From the NCBI RefSeq assembly GCF_002776525.5, contig NC_045441.1, positions 92,899,298 to 92,963,297 of the forward strand: a stretch of DNA of 64,000 bases. The letters are read 5' to 3'. Below are positions 11,724-23,167 of this stretch, piece after piece (position 1 is the stretch's first letter; each line of letters opens with the position of its first letter). This DNA is from Piliocolobus tephrosceles. Lineage: Eukaryota; Chordata; Mammalia; Primates; Cercopithecidae. The notes beneath the pieces are model-generated. The model ran no database searches, was not told the DNA's origin, and saw only the letters and a program-made list of their open reading frames with translations. A program made the translations under genes and the position numbers.

Positions 11724-12600
11724 AAAAGATGATATGAACAGATATTTCATAGAGTGGGATAAGCAGATGGCAAACAAGCACAGGAAAAGATGCACAATAT
11801 CATTAGTCATTATGGAAATACAAATTAAAATCAAAACTAAATATCACTATACATCAATCAGAATGGCTAAAATAAAAAATAGTGATAACACCATATGCTG
11901 ACAACTATGTAGAGAGACTAGGATATAAAGTTTTACAGCCAGTCTGGAAAACAGTATGGCAGTTTCTTAAAGAACTGAACATGCAACTACCATATGATTT
12001 ATCAGTTGAGCTCTTGGGCATTTATCACAGAGAAATTAAAACTCATGTTCACACAAAAACCTTTATATGAACGCTCATTGCACCTTTATTTGTAATAGAC
12101 AAAATCTGGAAACAACCCAGATATCCTTCAACATAATTAAGCAAACTGTGGTATATTCAGATCATAGAATACTACTCAGCAACAAAAAGAAACAAGACTA
12201 TCGATGTGTGCAACAACCTGAATAAATCTCCAGAGAATTATAAGGAGTGAAAAAAGCCAGTCCCAAATATCTAATATCTGTTTCCATGTACACATTAAAT
12301 TATTGAAATGTCAAAATTATAGAAACGGAAAACAAGAGTAGAGGAGGAGAATCGAGGTGGAAGTAAAGTGGATGTTGGTTTAAAGGGGCAACATGAGGGA
12401 TCCTTGTGGTGATGGAAACATTCTGGATCTTGAGTGAATCTATGTCAATATCCTGGTTTTCCTATTTTAGCATAATTTTGCAATAGCTCACCAATGAGGG
12501 AAACTGTACAAAAGGCATACAGGATCTATGTCTATTATTTATTACAATTTCATGTTAATTTACAATTACCTCAAAACAGAAAGTAAATTTTGAAAAGGTT
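11724..12600 (+). mobile_element. Old L1 (L1M-type) ORF2 end and 3' UTR
   Basis: Diverged ORF2 C-terminus ('atggaaatacaaattaaaatc', 'cagcaacaaaaagaaac') followed by a medium-reiteration L1 3' UTR around 'gtggtgatggaaacattctgg'. No frame is intact. Confidence 0.75.
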
Positions 12601-12829
12601 TCGGGCTGTGATGTAAGCCTCTCTGCAGATGTCATGATATTAGAAGTATCACTGGTGGGAAAATACATAATATGCAATTTATAACACTCCCAATCAGGGA
12701 CACATAACTCAGATCATGAGGGTCATGTAGCAAGGTCATGGGATATGAAGCATTGAATTATAGGCCTTTTGGAAACACCCCCTGGTGTACAACTAGGACC
12801 TGGTAGAGACAGCCTGCCTAATGATGGAA

Positions 12830-13245
12830 GACTATGTGACTATGCAGCCAACTTCGATATATTTATACATGCAACAATACTCAGCAATAAAAACAGAATG
12901 AACTACCTACACAAAAGAATATGAATGAATCTCAAAACTTTATGCTGAATGAAAGAAGACTGACACAAAATAATACATACTGCAAAATTCCACTTAAGTG
13001 AATTTCTAGTACTGAAAAAATAATTTTTAGTGTTATAAATTAGATTAACAGTTGTTTGGGGTTGCAGTAAAAACAGACTAATTGTAAGGAGGCAGAGGGA
13101 GTCTATGGGGTGGTAGGAATGTGCCGTATCTTGCCTTGGGTGGTGGTTACACGAGTTTTTACATTTGTCCAGGTTCACTAAACTGGACAGGTAAGGTGTG
13201 AGCATTCTTTTGTGTGCAATAAAATTGTTTAATAAAAGGACTCAA
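12830..13245 (+). mobile_element. Old L1 3' end
   Basis: ORF2 tail and 3' UTR of a second diverged L1 ('atactcagcaataaaaacag', 'ttgtttggggttgcagtaaaaac', 'gggtggtggttacacgag'). Confidence 0.7.
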
Positions 13246-13289
13246 AGCCAATTTGAATAAGCTCCCACTGGCAAAAGACAGGAGAATTG

Positions 13290-13670
13290 GGGCATCATCT
13301 CAGTTTTCGTGTTGCTACAAAGGAAAACCTGAACATGGGTAATTCATAAAGAAAAAATATTTGTCTCGTGAATCTACAGGCTGTACAAGAAACACGGTAA
13401 CAGCATCTGATTATGATAAGGAATTCAAGCTGCTTCCACTCATGACAGAAAGGGAGGGAAGCTGGCGTATGCAGAGATCATATGGTGAGAGAACAAGCAA
13501 GAGAGAGGAGGGAGATGTCAGGCCCTTTTTAATTACCAGCTCTGGTGGGAGCCTACAAATCAAGAATGCACTCATTATCATGACGATGGCACTAAGCCGT
13601 TCATGAGGAATCCATCATTTGAGCCAAACACCACCTCCCCTTAGGTCCCACATCCAACACTAGGAATCAA
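13290..13670 (-). mobile_element. MaLR LTR (MST/MLT1-like), split by an Alu
   Basis: On the + strand it reads 'gttgctacaaaggaaaacctgaacatgggtaattcataaag', 'gcttccactcatgacagaaagg' and 'cattcatgaggaatcc'-type segments typical of MaLR LTRs in reverse orientation. The remaining end ('aggaatgaaattttaacgtgaggtttgg') continues after the Alu at 13987-14018. Confidence 0.7.
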
Positions 13671-13986
13671 TTATTTTATTTTATTATTATTATTATTATT
13701 ATTTTGAGACAGAGTCTTGCTCAGTCGCCCAGGCTGGGGTGCAGTGGTGTGGTCTCGGCTCACTGCAAGCTCCACCTCCTGGGTTCATGCCATTCTCCTG
13801 CCTCAGCGTCCCGACTAGCTGGGACTACAGGTGCCCACCACCATGCCAGGCTAATATTTTTGTATTTTTAGTAGAGGCGGGGTTTCACCATGTTAGCCAG
13901 GATGGTCTCCATCTCCTGACCTCGTGAACCGCCCGGCTCGGCCTCCTAAAGTGCTGGGATTACAGACGTGAGCCACCGCACCCGGC
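13671..13986 (-). mobile_element. Alu inserted in a MaLR LTR
   Basis: Reverse-oriented full-length Alu with a TTA/TTTTA-repeat tail. Flanks read TAGGAATCAA and TAGGAATGAA, a near-perfect target-site duplication. Confidence 0.95.
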
Positions 13987-14018
13987 TAGGAATGAAATTT
14001 TAACGTGAGGTTTGGAGG

Positions 14019-14127
14019 CAGGCTGAGGCTGGAGAATCACTTGAACCTGGGACGGGGAGGTTGCAGTGAGCCAAGATCACGCCATTGCACTCCAGCCTGG
14101 ACAACAAGAGTCAAACTCCATCTCAAA
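14019..14127 (+). mobile_element. Alu right-arm fragment
   Basis: Starts at GGCTGAGGCTGGAGAATCAC, runs through GTTGCAGTGAGCCAAGATC to the A-rich tail. Left arm absent. Confidence 0.9.
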
Positions 14128-14620
14128 AATGAATAAATAAGTGAATATATATATATAGCAGTCCCCCAAGCTCTGGAGTGTAACCCCTCCGCACCTCTGG
14201 CTCATTTGCCCTATAGCTTCAGGGCAGGTACTTACAGCAGGTGCAAAGTTAGGCAGTGTGCTTGCCATAAGATGCCGTCAGGTCCGATGAGTTTGATTTC
14301 TCATGGAACAGTCCATTGCATCAGTGGTTAAAATGAGAGCTTGGTTAAGCTATCATGATGCCCCAGAATCAGAAGCATCTTCTATATTATCAATGAATGT
14401 TAATATCAATATTCCACATATAAATTATACTTCATAAAAATGTGATTAAATCTATCAATCTTGAATTAATCTCTGCATATAATCATCAGTTTCAGGAAGG
14501 AAGGGAGGAAAAAAAGAAGGAAGGAAGAAAGATTAGAAGGCAGGGAGGAGGAAAAAAGTATTTATCAGGTATTTGAAGACATTTGAATGTTGACTCAATA
14601 TTTGATGATTTTTAGAAATT
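14128..14620. other. Unassigned sequence with purine-rich tract
   Basis: No gene seen. A TA tract lies at about 14145-14157 and a GGAA/GAAG tract at about 14495-14558. Confidence 0.5.
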
Positions 14621-16200
14621 ATTAACAAAGCTGGAGGCCTCACACTACCAGTCCTCAAAATATACTACACAGCTGTAGTAAGCGAAACAGCATAGTATTG
14701 GCATAGAAACAGACACATAGACCAATGTAACCCAATGGAGGACACAAATAAAAACCCATGCACTTACAGCCAACTCATTTTGACAAAGGTGCCAATAACA
14801 CTCACTGGGGAGAGGACAGTCTCTCTAAAAATGGTGCCGTGAAAATCGGATATCCACATGCAGAAAAATGACCCGCACCTCTCACCCAATAAAAAAATCA
14901 ACTCAAAATTGATCAAAGATGTAAATGTAAGACCTGAAACAATGAAACTACTAGAAGAAAATGTATGGAAAATGCTTTAGTACATTGACATGGGAAAAGA
15001 TTTTATGAATGACTTCTAAAGCACATGTAACAAAAGTGAAAAATGAAAACTCAACAACAACAAATGGGATTATATCAAACTAAAAAGTTTCTGCACAGGA
15101 AACAATCAACGGAGTGAAAAGACAACCTACAGAATAAGAGAAGATGTGTGCAAATTACTCATCTGACTTGGGTCTAATATCCAGCATACATAAGGAATTC
15201 AAACATTAACAACACCAACAATAAAAATCCAACTAAAATATGGGCAATTATCTGAACAAAAATTTCTCAAAAAAAGACATACAAATGGCCAACTAATATA
15301 TGAAAAAAATGCCCCAAATCACTAGTCAGTAGATAAATGAAAATCAAAACTATGATGAGATATCATTGTATCTCATGGCTATTCTCAAAAAGACAAAAAA
15401 TAAATGCTGGTGAGAATGCAGAGAAAAGGAAACGCTTATCTACTGTTGGTGGGAAGGTAAACTAGTACAGCCACTATGGAGAACAATATGGAATTTCCCC
15501 AATAGACTACAAATAGAATTACCATATGATCCAGTAGTCCCACTACTGGGAATTTATCCAAGGGAAAGGAAATCAGTATTTCAGGGAGACATCTGTACCT
15601 CTGCGTTTATTGCAGCACTATTTACAATAGCCAAGATATGGAATCAACCTAGACATCCAACAACAGATGAATAGATAAAGAGAACGTGGTGTATATATAC
15701 ACAATCCAATACTATTCATCCATAAAAGAAAATGAAATCCTGTCATTCACGCCAACATAGATGGAACTGGAAGACATTATGTTAAGTTAAATAAGCCAGG
15801 AACAAAAAGTTAAACACTGGATGTTCTCATTCATGTATGGAAGCTAAAAAAAGTTGTTCTCATAGAAACAAAAAGTAGAACAGTGGATACTAGAGGCTGA
15901 GAAGTGTGGGAGGGAAAGAGGGATAGAGAGCAATTTGTTAAAGAACACAAAATTATAGCTAGATAGGAAGGTATGTTCTAATGTTCTGTACCACTGTAGA
16001 ATGACTATAGTTCACAATAATATATAGTGTCAAGTAGCTAGAAGGAAGATAGTGAATGTTCCCAACACACACAAAAAAAGATAAATGTTTGAGATGATGA
16101 ATATGTTAATTACCTGATCTGATTGACATACATTATATGTGTTGAAACATCACCATGAAGATGTACAATTATTTGTCCATTTGAAGAGATCAAAAAATGC
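14620..16200 (+). mobile_element. L1 ORF2 C-terminal part and 3' UTR
   Basis: L1 ORF2 is clearly recognisable from 'aagctggaggcctcacactacc' to the TGGATGTTCTCATTCATGTATGG stretch, then a 3' UTR to about 16200. Frames are broken by stops and indels. Probably L1PB/L1MA age. Confidence 0.85.
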
Positions 16201-16276
16201 ATATTTTATATATATGCACATGTGTATGTATATATACACACACGCACACACACCCAGACACGAGAAGCTATTGTTA

Positions 16277-16581
16277 CTTTTTTTTTTTTTTTTTTTTTGA
16301 GACGGAGTCTCGCTCTACTGCCCAGGCTGGAGTGCCGTGGCGCGATCTCACCTCAATGCAAGCTCCGCCTCCCGGGTTCATGCCATTCTCCTGCCTTAGT
16401 CTCCCGAGTAGCTGGGACTACAGGCTCTCGCCACCATGCCCAGCTAATTTTTGTGTATTTTTAGTAGAGACGGGGTTTCACCGTGTTAGCCAGGATGGTT
16501 TCGATCTCCTTACCTCGTGATCTGCCCGCCTCTGTCTCCGAAAGTGCTGGGATTAACAGGCGTGAGCCTCCGCGCCTGGCC
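16277..16581 (-). mobile_element. Alu, full length, with perfect TSD
   Basis: Reverse Alu with a T20+ tail and right and left arms complete to GCGCCTGGCC. Target-site duplication GCTATTGTTA at 16267-16276 and 16582-16591. Confidence 0.95.
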
Positions 16582-16608
16582 GCTATTGTTAGTTTTTAGG
16601 TGTTGATT

Positions 16609-17013
16609 GATATGGGTTGAATTTTGTCACCTCAAAATTATTTTGTCGAAGTCTAAACTCCCAGAACCTCAGAATGAGATCTTATTTGGAAACAGGATCA
16701 TTGTAAATGTAATTGGTTAAGATGAGGTCATACAGAGTAGGCTGGGCCCCTAATGGTAGTGGCCTTATATATGGAACACCATGTGAAGACAGGGAAGCAG
16801 ACAGGGAAGATGATAAGAGAACAGGAAGAGGATTGCCCATCTATAAGCTGAGGGGAGAAATCTGCAGAAATTCTTCCCTCACAGCACTCAGAAAGAACCA
16901 ACCCTGTCAAAATCTTGTTTTTAGACTTCTAACCTCCAGTACTGGGAGTCAAAACATTTCTGTTGTTTAAGCCACTCAGCTTGTGATGCTTTATTATAGT
17001 ATTTCTATAAAAT
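16609..17013 (+). mobile_element. MaLR LTR (MLT1-like)
   Basis: 'tgatatgggttgaattttgtcacc', 'acctcagaatgagatcttatttgg', 'gatgaggtcatacagagtagg' and 'tgttgtttaagccactcagcttgtg' occur in the order of an MLT1-type LTR. A solo element; no internal sequence follows. Confidence 0.75.
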
Positions 17014-17039
17014 CAATACACTGATGAAGTGCACAATTT

Positions 17040-17940
17040 TCTGGAGAAATATTAAATGGCCAAAACTTATCTGAGAAAAAATAATAGATCTAGTTAATGA
17101 AAAAATGCTTATCATTGATCACCAGGAAAATGCAAATTAAAACCACAATGAGATATCACCTCTCACCTGTTAAAGTGGGTATTGTAAAAAAGATAAAAGA
17201 GAAATTCTGGTGGGGATGCAGAGAAAAGGGAACCTTCACACAGTGCTGGTAGGAATGCAAATTAGTACAGTCATTATGGAAAACAGTATGGATGTTCCTC
17301 AAAAAATTAAAAATAGAATTACTCTATGATCTAGCAATTTAACCACGGTGTACATCAAAGGACATGAAATCAGGATGTCAAAGAGATATCTGCACTCACA
17401 CGTTCATTGCAGCATTGTTCACAATAGCCACGATATGGAGTCAGTCTGCGTCTATCAACGGATGAATGAGTAAAAAAATGTGGTGTACATATACACAACG
17501 GAATGTTACTCAGCCACAGACAGAATGAAATCCTGTTACTTGCGATAACATGGATGAAACGGAAAGACATTATGTTAAGTGAAATAAGCCAGGCACAGGA
17601 AGACAAATACTGCTTACATACATGTGGGATGTAAAAAAAGTTGAACTCATAGAAACAGAGAGTAAATTGGTATTCAAAGGCTGGAGGGTGGAGAGGTTTG
17701 GGAAATGTTGATCAAAGGACACAAAGTTTTACTTAGGAGGAATAAGTTCAAGAGATGTATTGTGACTCATAATGACCGTAGTTAATAGCAATATATGGCA
17801 TGCTGGAACATTGTTAAGATATGTTAAGATAGTAAAATTTTTGTTCTCGCCACAGAAAAATGGTAAGTATGTGAGGTAATCCACATGTTAAATGGTTTGG
17901 TTTAGTCATTCCACTATATATATATATAACGTTTTACACC
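17040..17940 (+). mobile_element. L1 ORF2 end and 3' UTR
   Basis: ORF2 C-terminus from 'gaaaatgcaaattaaaaccac' to 'gatgaaacggaaagacattatg', then a 3' UTR and a TA-rich end. No intact frame. It parallels the L1 at 14620-16200. Confidence 0.85.
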
Positions 17941-17947
17941 TTAAATC

Positions 17948-18185
17948 AAGGGTTTCCAATCTTTTGGCTTCCCTGCGCCACACTGGAAGAAGAAGAAGAC
18001 TTGTCTTGGCCACACATAAAATGCACTAACACTAACCACTGATGATAGCTGATGAGCTTGAAAAAAAGTTACCAAAAGACGTCAGGTTTTAAAACATTTA
18101 GGAATTTGTTTTGGGCCACATTCAAAGCTGTCCTGGGCCACATGCAGCTCATGGGCCATGAATTGGACAAGTTTGCTCTAAACAT
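17948..18185. mobile_element. Non-autonomous DNA transposon (MER-type), name uncertain
   Basis: Starts 'caagggtttccaatctttt' and ends 'gaattggacaagtttg'; the ends are approximate inverted copies (GGTTTCCAA against TTGGACAAG). Internal segments 'cttggccacacataaaatgcac' and 'tgggccacatgcagctcatggg' are shared with a common primate MER repeat. Family not named with confidence. Confidence 0.6.
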
Positions 18186-19740
18186 ATACAATTTTTTGTT
18201 GATTAAAAAAAAGAAGAATAGAGCTAGATAGACAAATGATTACGAATCAAATTGGAAAAAAAATAGGTTTCCTTCCTAGACAGCTGTAATTTGTAGAACA
18301 GTTTTCCTGGAATGTCCATTTAAGCTTCCATGGAACCATGATTTTTAGTTTATAAAAATTCTTTCAAAGTGTATAAACATGTGACCTTACCAATTAATTA
18401 ACTCATGAATATAGATGATATTAAGGTTCTACAGATCAAAGGACATTTCCTTCTCTAGCCTGTATTTAGGGGAATAATAAGAACAAATACTGATAAAATA
18501 CTTACGATCTAAAGTCCTTACATATATTCATTCATATAATCCTCAAAACATTCTCTGATGTACATACTATTATTATCCCCATTTTACTGATGACAAAACT
18601 GAGATACAAAGAAATAAGTAATATGCCCAACTTCATGTATCTAAGAAGTGACTGAGGGTGAGATGAGAACGTGGCCTTGTAGCCCTAAAGGCTACATCCC
18701 TAAACACTTTGTATACTGACTCCCTATCCAGAACCTATTCCAATCGTAGCATAAAATATATAGTACAAAAGGGGATGCTTAATTGCACAAATACCCGTGT
18801 ATGCAATCAAATGGTATGCCTATGCCGCTTACCAAAGGTTTTTTTTTCTTTTTAAATGGTTTTTAGTGATATGGAGAAATGATCAAGAGCAGAAAAAACA
18901 ACATGAGAAGATATGTTAAGATTATATTAGCTTTTTTTTTTTTTTGAATTTGGATTCAATAAAACAGTAAAACATTAAAGGATTAATTTGATTAAACATT
19001 TCAAATGGACTGAAGAACATACATTCATATAAGAAACTAACATTAAAAAGTAGAGCGATTTTCATAAGTAAGCTGTGTGAAAATTTTATAAATAAAAGCT
19101 TTCCTCATAATCATTCTGCTTTTCCACAATATAAAAAGGAAGCATGAATAAATATTGTTGTAATTCCTTTACTTAGTAATAATCCCTGAAGTGACAGTAA
19201 TTTCTATTGTAATACAGCATGGTATCTCTTACCTCCCTTATCCCATTCTCACTGTCTCCCACAAAGGCTTTCAGTAGTATGTGGACACTAAAACTATTCT
19301 TAGTGCTTATTAATTGTAAATATTGTTATATGTCCTAAACCAACATTAAAGTAATAAATTTGACACGAAACCATATGAAGCAAATGCTAAAATTAGCAAA
19401 GTAATGTAGTTAGTACATTCTTGTTGGAACTCTGTGACAAAACAGAATGTTATCAGTTAAAAATGACACCCCATCCACAAATGCTAGATATCTTCACACT
19501 TCATGTGTTGTGAAAAAAATGTTCTCTTTCCTATAAAGGCTTACACATAATTCATGCTTTTTAACACATTAAATTTAAAAGGGAGCAACAGGCAGATTAT
19601 GCGTGCACTACTATGGAATTCCAGGATGTTAATGACGCATTCAAAAAGGGAACCTGTGCAAAAAATTAAAAAAATATATTTTTTGGCTTTATCTTCCTTT
19701 GAGTACCCCCTTCACTGTTTCCTCCATTTCTCCTTCCCCT
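18186..19740. other. Intergenic sequence
   Basis: Mostly unique, AT-rich. A reverse MIR is visible at about 18520-18720. Poly-T runs occur at about 18838-18848 and 18931-18945. Confidence 0.5.
18520..18720 (-). mobile_element. MIR SINE
   Basis: 'attatccccattttactgatgacaaaactgagatacaaag' is the conserved MIR core and tail in reverse orientation, followed by the diverged body. Confidence 0.75.
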
Positions 19741-19744
19741 TCTG

Positions 19745-20135
19745 TCTTAGTTCAGGCTGCTATAACACAATACCATAGGCTGAGTGGCTTAAACAACATT
19801 TATTTCTCACAGTTCTCCAGGTAAAAAGTCGAAGATCAGAGTGCCAGCAGATTTACTGTTTGAGGAGGGCTGTATTCCTGATCTGCAGAAGGCCATCTTC
19901 TCCTTTTATTCTGATATATCAGAGAGAGAGGAAGAGAGAAAGAGAGAGACAGGGAGAGAGAGAAGGGGGGATGGAGAGAGTGAGAAGTGAGGCATGAAGG
20001 AAGCACTCTCATGTGTCTTCTTATAAGGGCACAAATCACATCATGACTGCTCCACCCTCGTGATCTAAGGCCCTATCTCCAACAATCATTTCAACCTAAA
20101 AATCTTGTGGGGACACAAACATGTATTCTATGCCT
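19745..20135 (-). mobile_element. MaLR LTR (MLT1-like), reverse
   Basis: 'gtcttagttcaggctgctataacacaataccataggctgagtggcttaaac' is the reverse-oriented end of an MLT1-type LTR. The body contains a GA-rich expansion at 19920-19990, and the far end reads 'ttgtggggacacaaaca'. Confidence 0.75.
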
Positions 20136-20690
20136 TATCTTTGGTACAAAATGCCTTCTTGTTACCCACTGTCTGCCCAGAGCCAGCTCCTTTTCTATTA
20201 AGTAGAAAATGTAGTATTTGACTTCTTTTAGTACTGTTTTGTACCCATATCTGAACATTGCATCATGTATCCCATCTTCTAGATACAGCTTTTACAAGAA
20301 GGTAAAGGGGCTAAAGTAACTCCAGTGGGTATAGGCTACTAAATGAGGCATTTCCCTCCTTCTCCCACCTCCAGTCCTGTTTATGATCCAGACTGCTTCT
20401 ATCTATAAAGCTGCTAACCCTTGAGCCTTGAAAGAAAAAGCTAAACACCAGCTGCCAGTCTTTTGGTTGTATAAAAAGAAGTCCTGGACAATATGAACAC
20501 TTTTTCTGGATTGGTTCCTTCTTTGCTTTGTCCCTGAAGTCAGGAAGTACCTTGCCGGTAAGGGACTGCGTTTTAAAGTTCTTTTGATATTAATCAACAC
20601 CCCTGGCCACCCAGAACCCCGTGAATTCAACACCGAAAACATTAAAGTGGTCTACTTACACCCAAACACAATGTCTCTAGTGCTGCCTTT
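20136..20690. other. Unassigned sequence
   Basis: No gene or clear repeat seen. Confidence 0.4.
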
Positions 20691-21048
20691 AGATTAGGGA
20701 GCAGAGGGGCATTTAAGGCTCATTACACACAGTATCCCATGGAAAAGATTGTCCATACTGTAGAAGAAACCCCGATAGAGAGAATATTATGAATGTCTGG
20801 AAGGACTACACCATTGAAGAGGCATTTGTTGTTATAGGAAAATCCATTAAAGCCATTAAGGCCAAAGCGACACATTCTTGCTAGAGAAAACTGTGTTCAG
20901 TTGTTGTGCATGACTTCACAGGATTTACAATAGACCCAATCAAGAAAATCACAAAAGAGATTGTGGATACATCCACCATCCAAAATAAAAGGTGAGGGGA
21001 GAAAGTTTTCAAGATAGATTTCAGAAAATTTTCAGAGCTGATAGACAC
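20691..21048 (+). mobile_element. Tigger2 transposon, transposase 3' part (left of LTR insertion)
   Basis: Translates in one frame around 20798-20870 to a recognisable C-terminal Tigger transposase stretch (VWKDYTIEEAFVVIGKSIKA), with a later stop and frame damage. Tigger elements are pogo-like DNA transposons with a DDE transposase that died out in primates tens of millions of years ago. The element is interrupted at 21048 by an MST LTR and resumes at 21433. Confidence 0.85.
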
Positions 21049-21427
21049 TGTGTTAGTCTGTTCTCCCATTGCTATAAAGAACTACCTGAGACTGGGTAAT
21101 TTAAAAAGAAAAGAGTTTTAATTGACTTACACTTTTGCAGACTGTACAGGAAGCATGACTGGGAGGCCTCATGAAACTTATAATCATGGCAGAAAGCGAA
21201 GGGGAAGTAGGCACCTCTAACATGACCACAGAAGGAGGAAGAGACCAGGGGGAGATGCTACACTTTTAAACAAACAGAACTTATGAGAACTCATTCACTA
21301 TCACAATAGCAGCAAGGGAGAAGTCCACCTCCATGATCCATTCACCTTTCACCAGGCCCCTTCTCCAACATTAAGGATTACAATTCAATATGAGATTTGG
21401 GTAGGATCACAAATCCAAACCATAGCA
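21049..21427 (-). mobile_element. Solo MST-type MaLR LTR inside Tigger2
   Basis: Begins TGTGTTAGTCTG and ends CCATAGCA on the + strand, i.e. the TG...CA ends of an LTR in reverse. It is flanked by perfect 5-bp duplications, GACAC, at 21044-21048 and 21428-21432, as MaLR integrations produce. No internal sequence remains, so the two LTRs of a provirus recombined or this is the only LTR left. Confidence 0.88.
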
Positions 21428-21432
21428 GACAC

Positions 21433-22105
21433 CATGCCAGAGGAATAAAGAGAAGACTCCATGATGGAGAGAGAGCTTCCAAGCCAGTGCCAACCGATGA
21501 GAAAGAAGCCATAGAAGAAGCAGTATTAGAAAACAAATTAACATTAGACAATCTGTCGGAAGGATTCTGATGATTCAAGACTGTTTTTTACTGCTTTTAT
21601 AACATGGACTCTCGTATGTTGGCACTGACACAAAAGCAAAAGGTGGAAGGAAGAAGGATTGGTACCATATGGAAGTATTTTTTTAAAAATGACAAGGCAA
21701 AAAGTCAGACATTACCATGTATTTTAGTAAAGTTACACTGAGTGTGCCTGCTCCACCTTTTCCACCTCTGCCACCCCTGAGACAGCAAGAGCAGCTCCCC
21801 CCTGTCCTCTTCCTCCTCAGCCTACTCAATGTGAAGACAAGGAGGATGGAGAACTTTCTCCTGACCCACTTCCAGCTCATGAATAGTATACACATTTTCT
21901 CTTTCTTATGGCTTTCTTAATAGCATTTTCTTTTTTCTCTCTTATTTTATTGTAAGAATACAGTAAATAATACATATAACCTACAAAATATGTGTTGATT
22001 GTTTAATGTTATCAGGAAGGCTTCTGGTCAACTAGCCTATTAGTAGTTAAGTTTTGGGGGAGTCAATAGTTATATGCAGGTTTTTTTACTGTTCAAGGAT
22101 CAGTA
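21433..22105 (+). mobile_element. Tigger2 transposon, 3' part (right of LTR insertion)
   Basis: Continues the transposase C-terminus ('aaacaaattaacattagacaatctg') and the Tigger2 3' region (CTGAGACAGCAAGAGCAGC, 'tcaactagcctattagtagttaagttttggggg'). It ends near GTTCAAGGATCAGTA, a decayed inverted terminus. Confidence 0.85.
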
Positions 22106-22889
22106 CTCCTAATTCCCATGTCAATGAAGGATCATATATTACATATAGGTCTATCTAATATATAGCATACCTATAATATATAATATACTGAGTTGTTAAC
22201 AGGAAAGAAGAGAGAATGGATTTAGAGTAGGCATCGAGTGATCTGCCATAATATGTGCAACATGTTGAGGCCCAGGACAGTGAACGTCCTGTGGACATGG
22301 TGAACCCAACAGTGATATGCCATTTGTTAGGTTTTTTGGGTTTTTGTTTTGCTTTGTTTTTGGTGATTCCATCCACAGCCAACTTTGGTTTCTGACAAGG
22401 TCATAGGCACATTTCCCTCTAGTATATGATTATCCCTTTATTGAAGGCATACATCATCTTTAATTTATTTTTCAAGTATCAGGGAATTTCTGTCTATTAA
22501 ATGACTATAACTCAAAATGTAAGACTATGTGATATTTTAGCTAAAACCCTGCAACCAGTGTATAACAGAGAGGTGGATGGATGATCACTAATTAGCAGAG
22601 ACAAGACCTACAATCTAATTTGACATAAAGTATATATCCACAATTGTGATATATTAATCTCACTTAAGATTGCTTGAATTATCTGACCATAATCCCTATT
22701 AATGCATCTTCTTTGAAAAACTGTTTTTGATTCTGTACCTCTTGTTATAAATGTCTCTTGTCCCTTATTTTTAAGTTCTGCTACTGAATTTTTTTCATCA
22801 TTGTTCTTCTTACTACTAAAAACGATGACATGTTTTTAGAAACACTCATTCCAAAAAGAAAGAAAAAACTTAAGTTTTAAACAATTCTT
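22106..22889. other. Unassigned sequence
   Basis: AT-rich; a short TATA-rich patch at about 22155-22193. No gene seen. Confidence 0.4.
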
Positions 22890-23150
22890 TTTTTTTTTTT
22901 TGAGAAGGAGTCTCGCTCTTTTGCCCAGGCTGCAGTGCAGTGGCCGGATCTCAGCTCACTGCAAGCTCCGCCTCCCGGGTTGACGCCATTCTCCTGCCTC
23001 AGCCTCCCGAGTAGCTGGGACTACAGGCGCCCGCCACCTCGCCCGGCTAGTTTTTTGTATTTTTTAGTAGAGACGGGGTTTCATGGTGTTAGCCAGGATG
23101 GTCTCGATCTCCTGACCTCGTGATCCGCCCGTCTTGGCCTCCCAAAGTGC
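22890..23150 (-). mobile_element. 5'-truncated AluY with long TSD
   Basis: Reverse AluY of the Old World monkey type (GTGGCCGGATCTCAGCTC). It stops at CCTCCCAAAGTGC, lacking about the first 35 bases of the element. The 17-bp target-site duplication AGTTTTAAACAATTCTT is perfect (22873-22889 and 23151-23167), so the truncation happened during insertion. Confidence 0.95.
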
Positions 23151-23167
23151 AGTTTTAAACAATTCTT

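Noticed and set aside
16197..16520. ORFs encoding 'RVSQDGFDLLTS'/'LALSPGLECSG'-type peptides here and in other Alus
   Set aside because: These are the standard translations of Alu sequence in either orientation, not genes.
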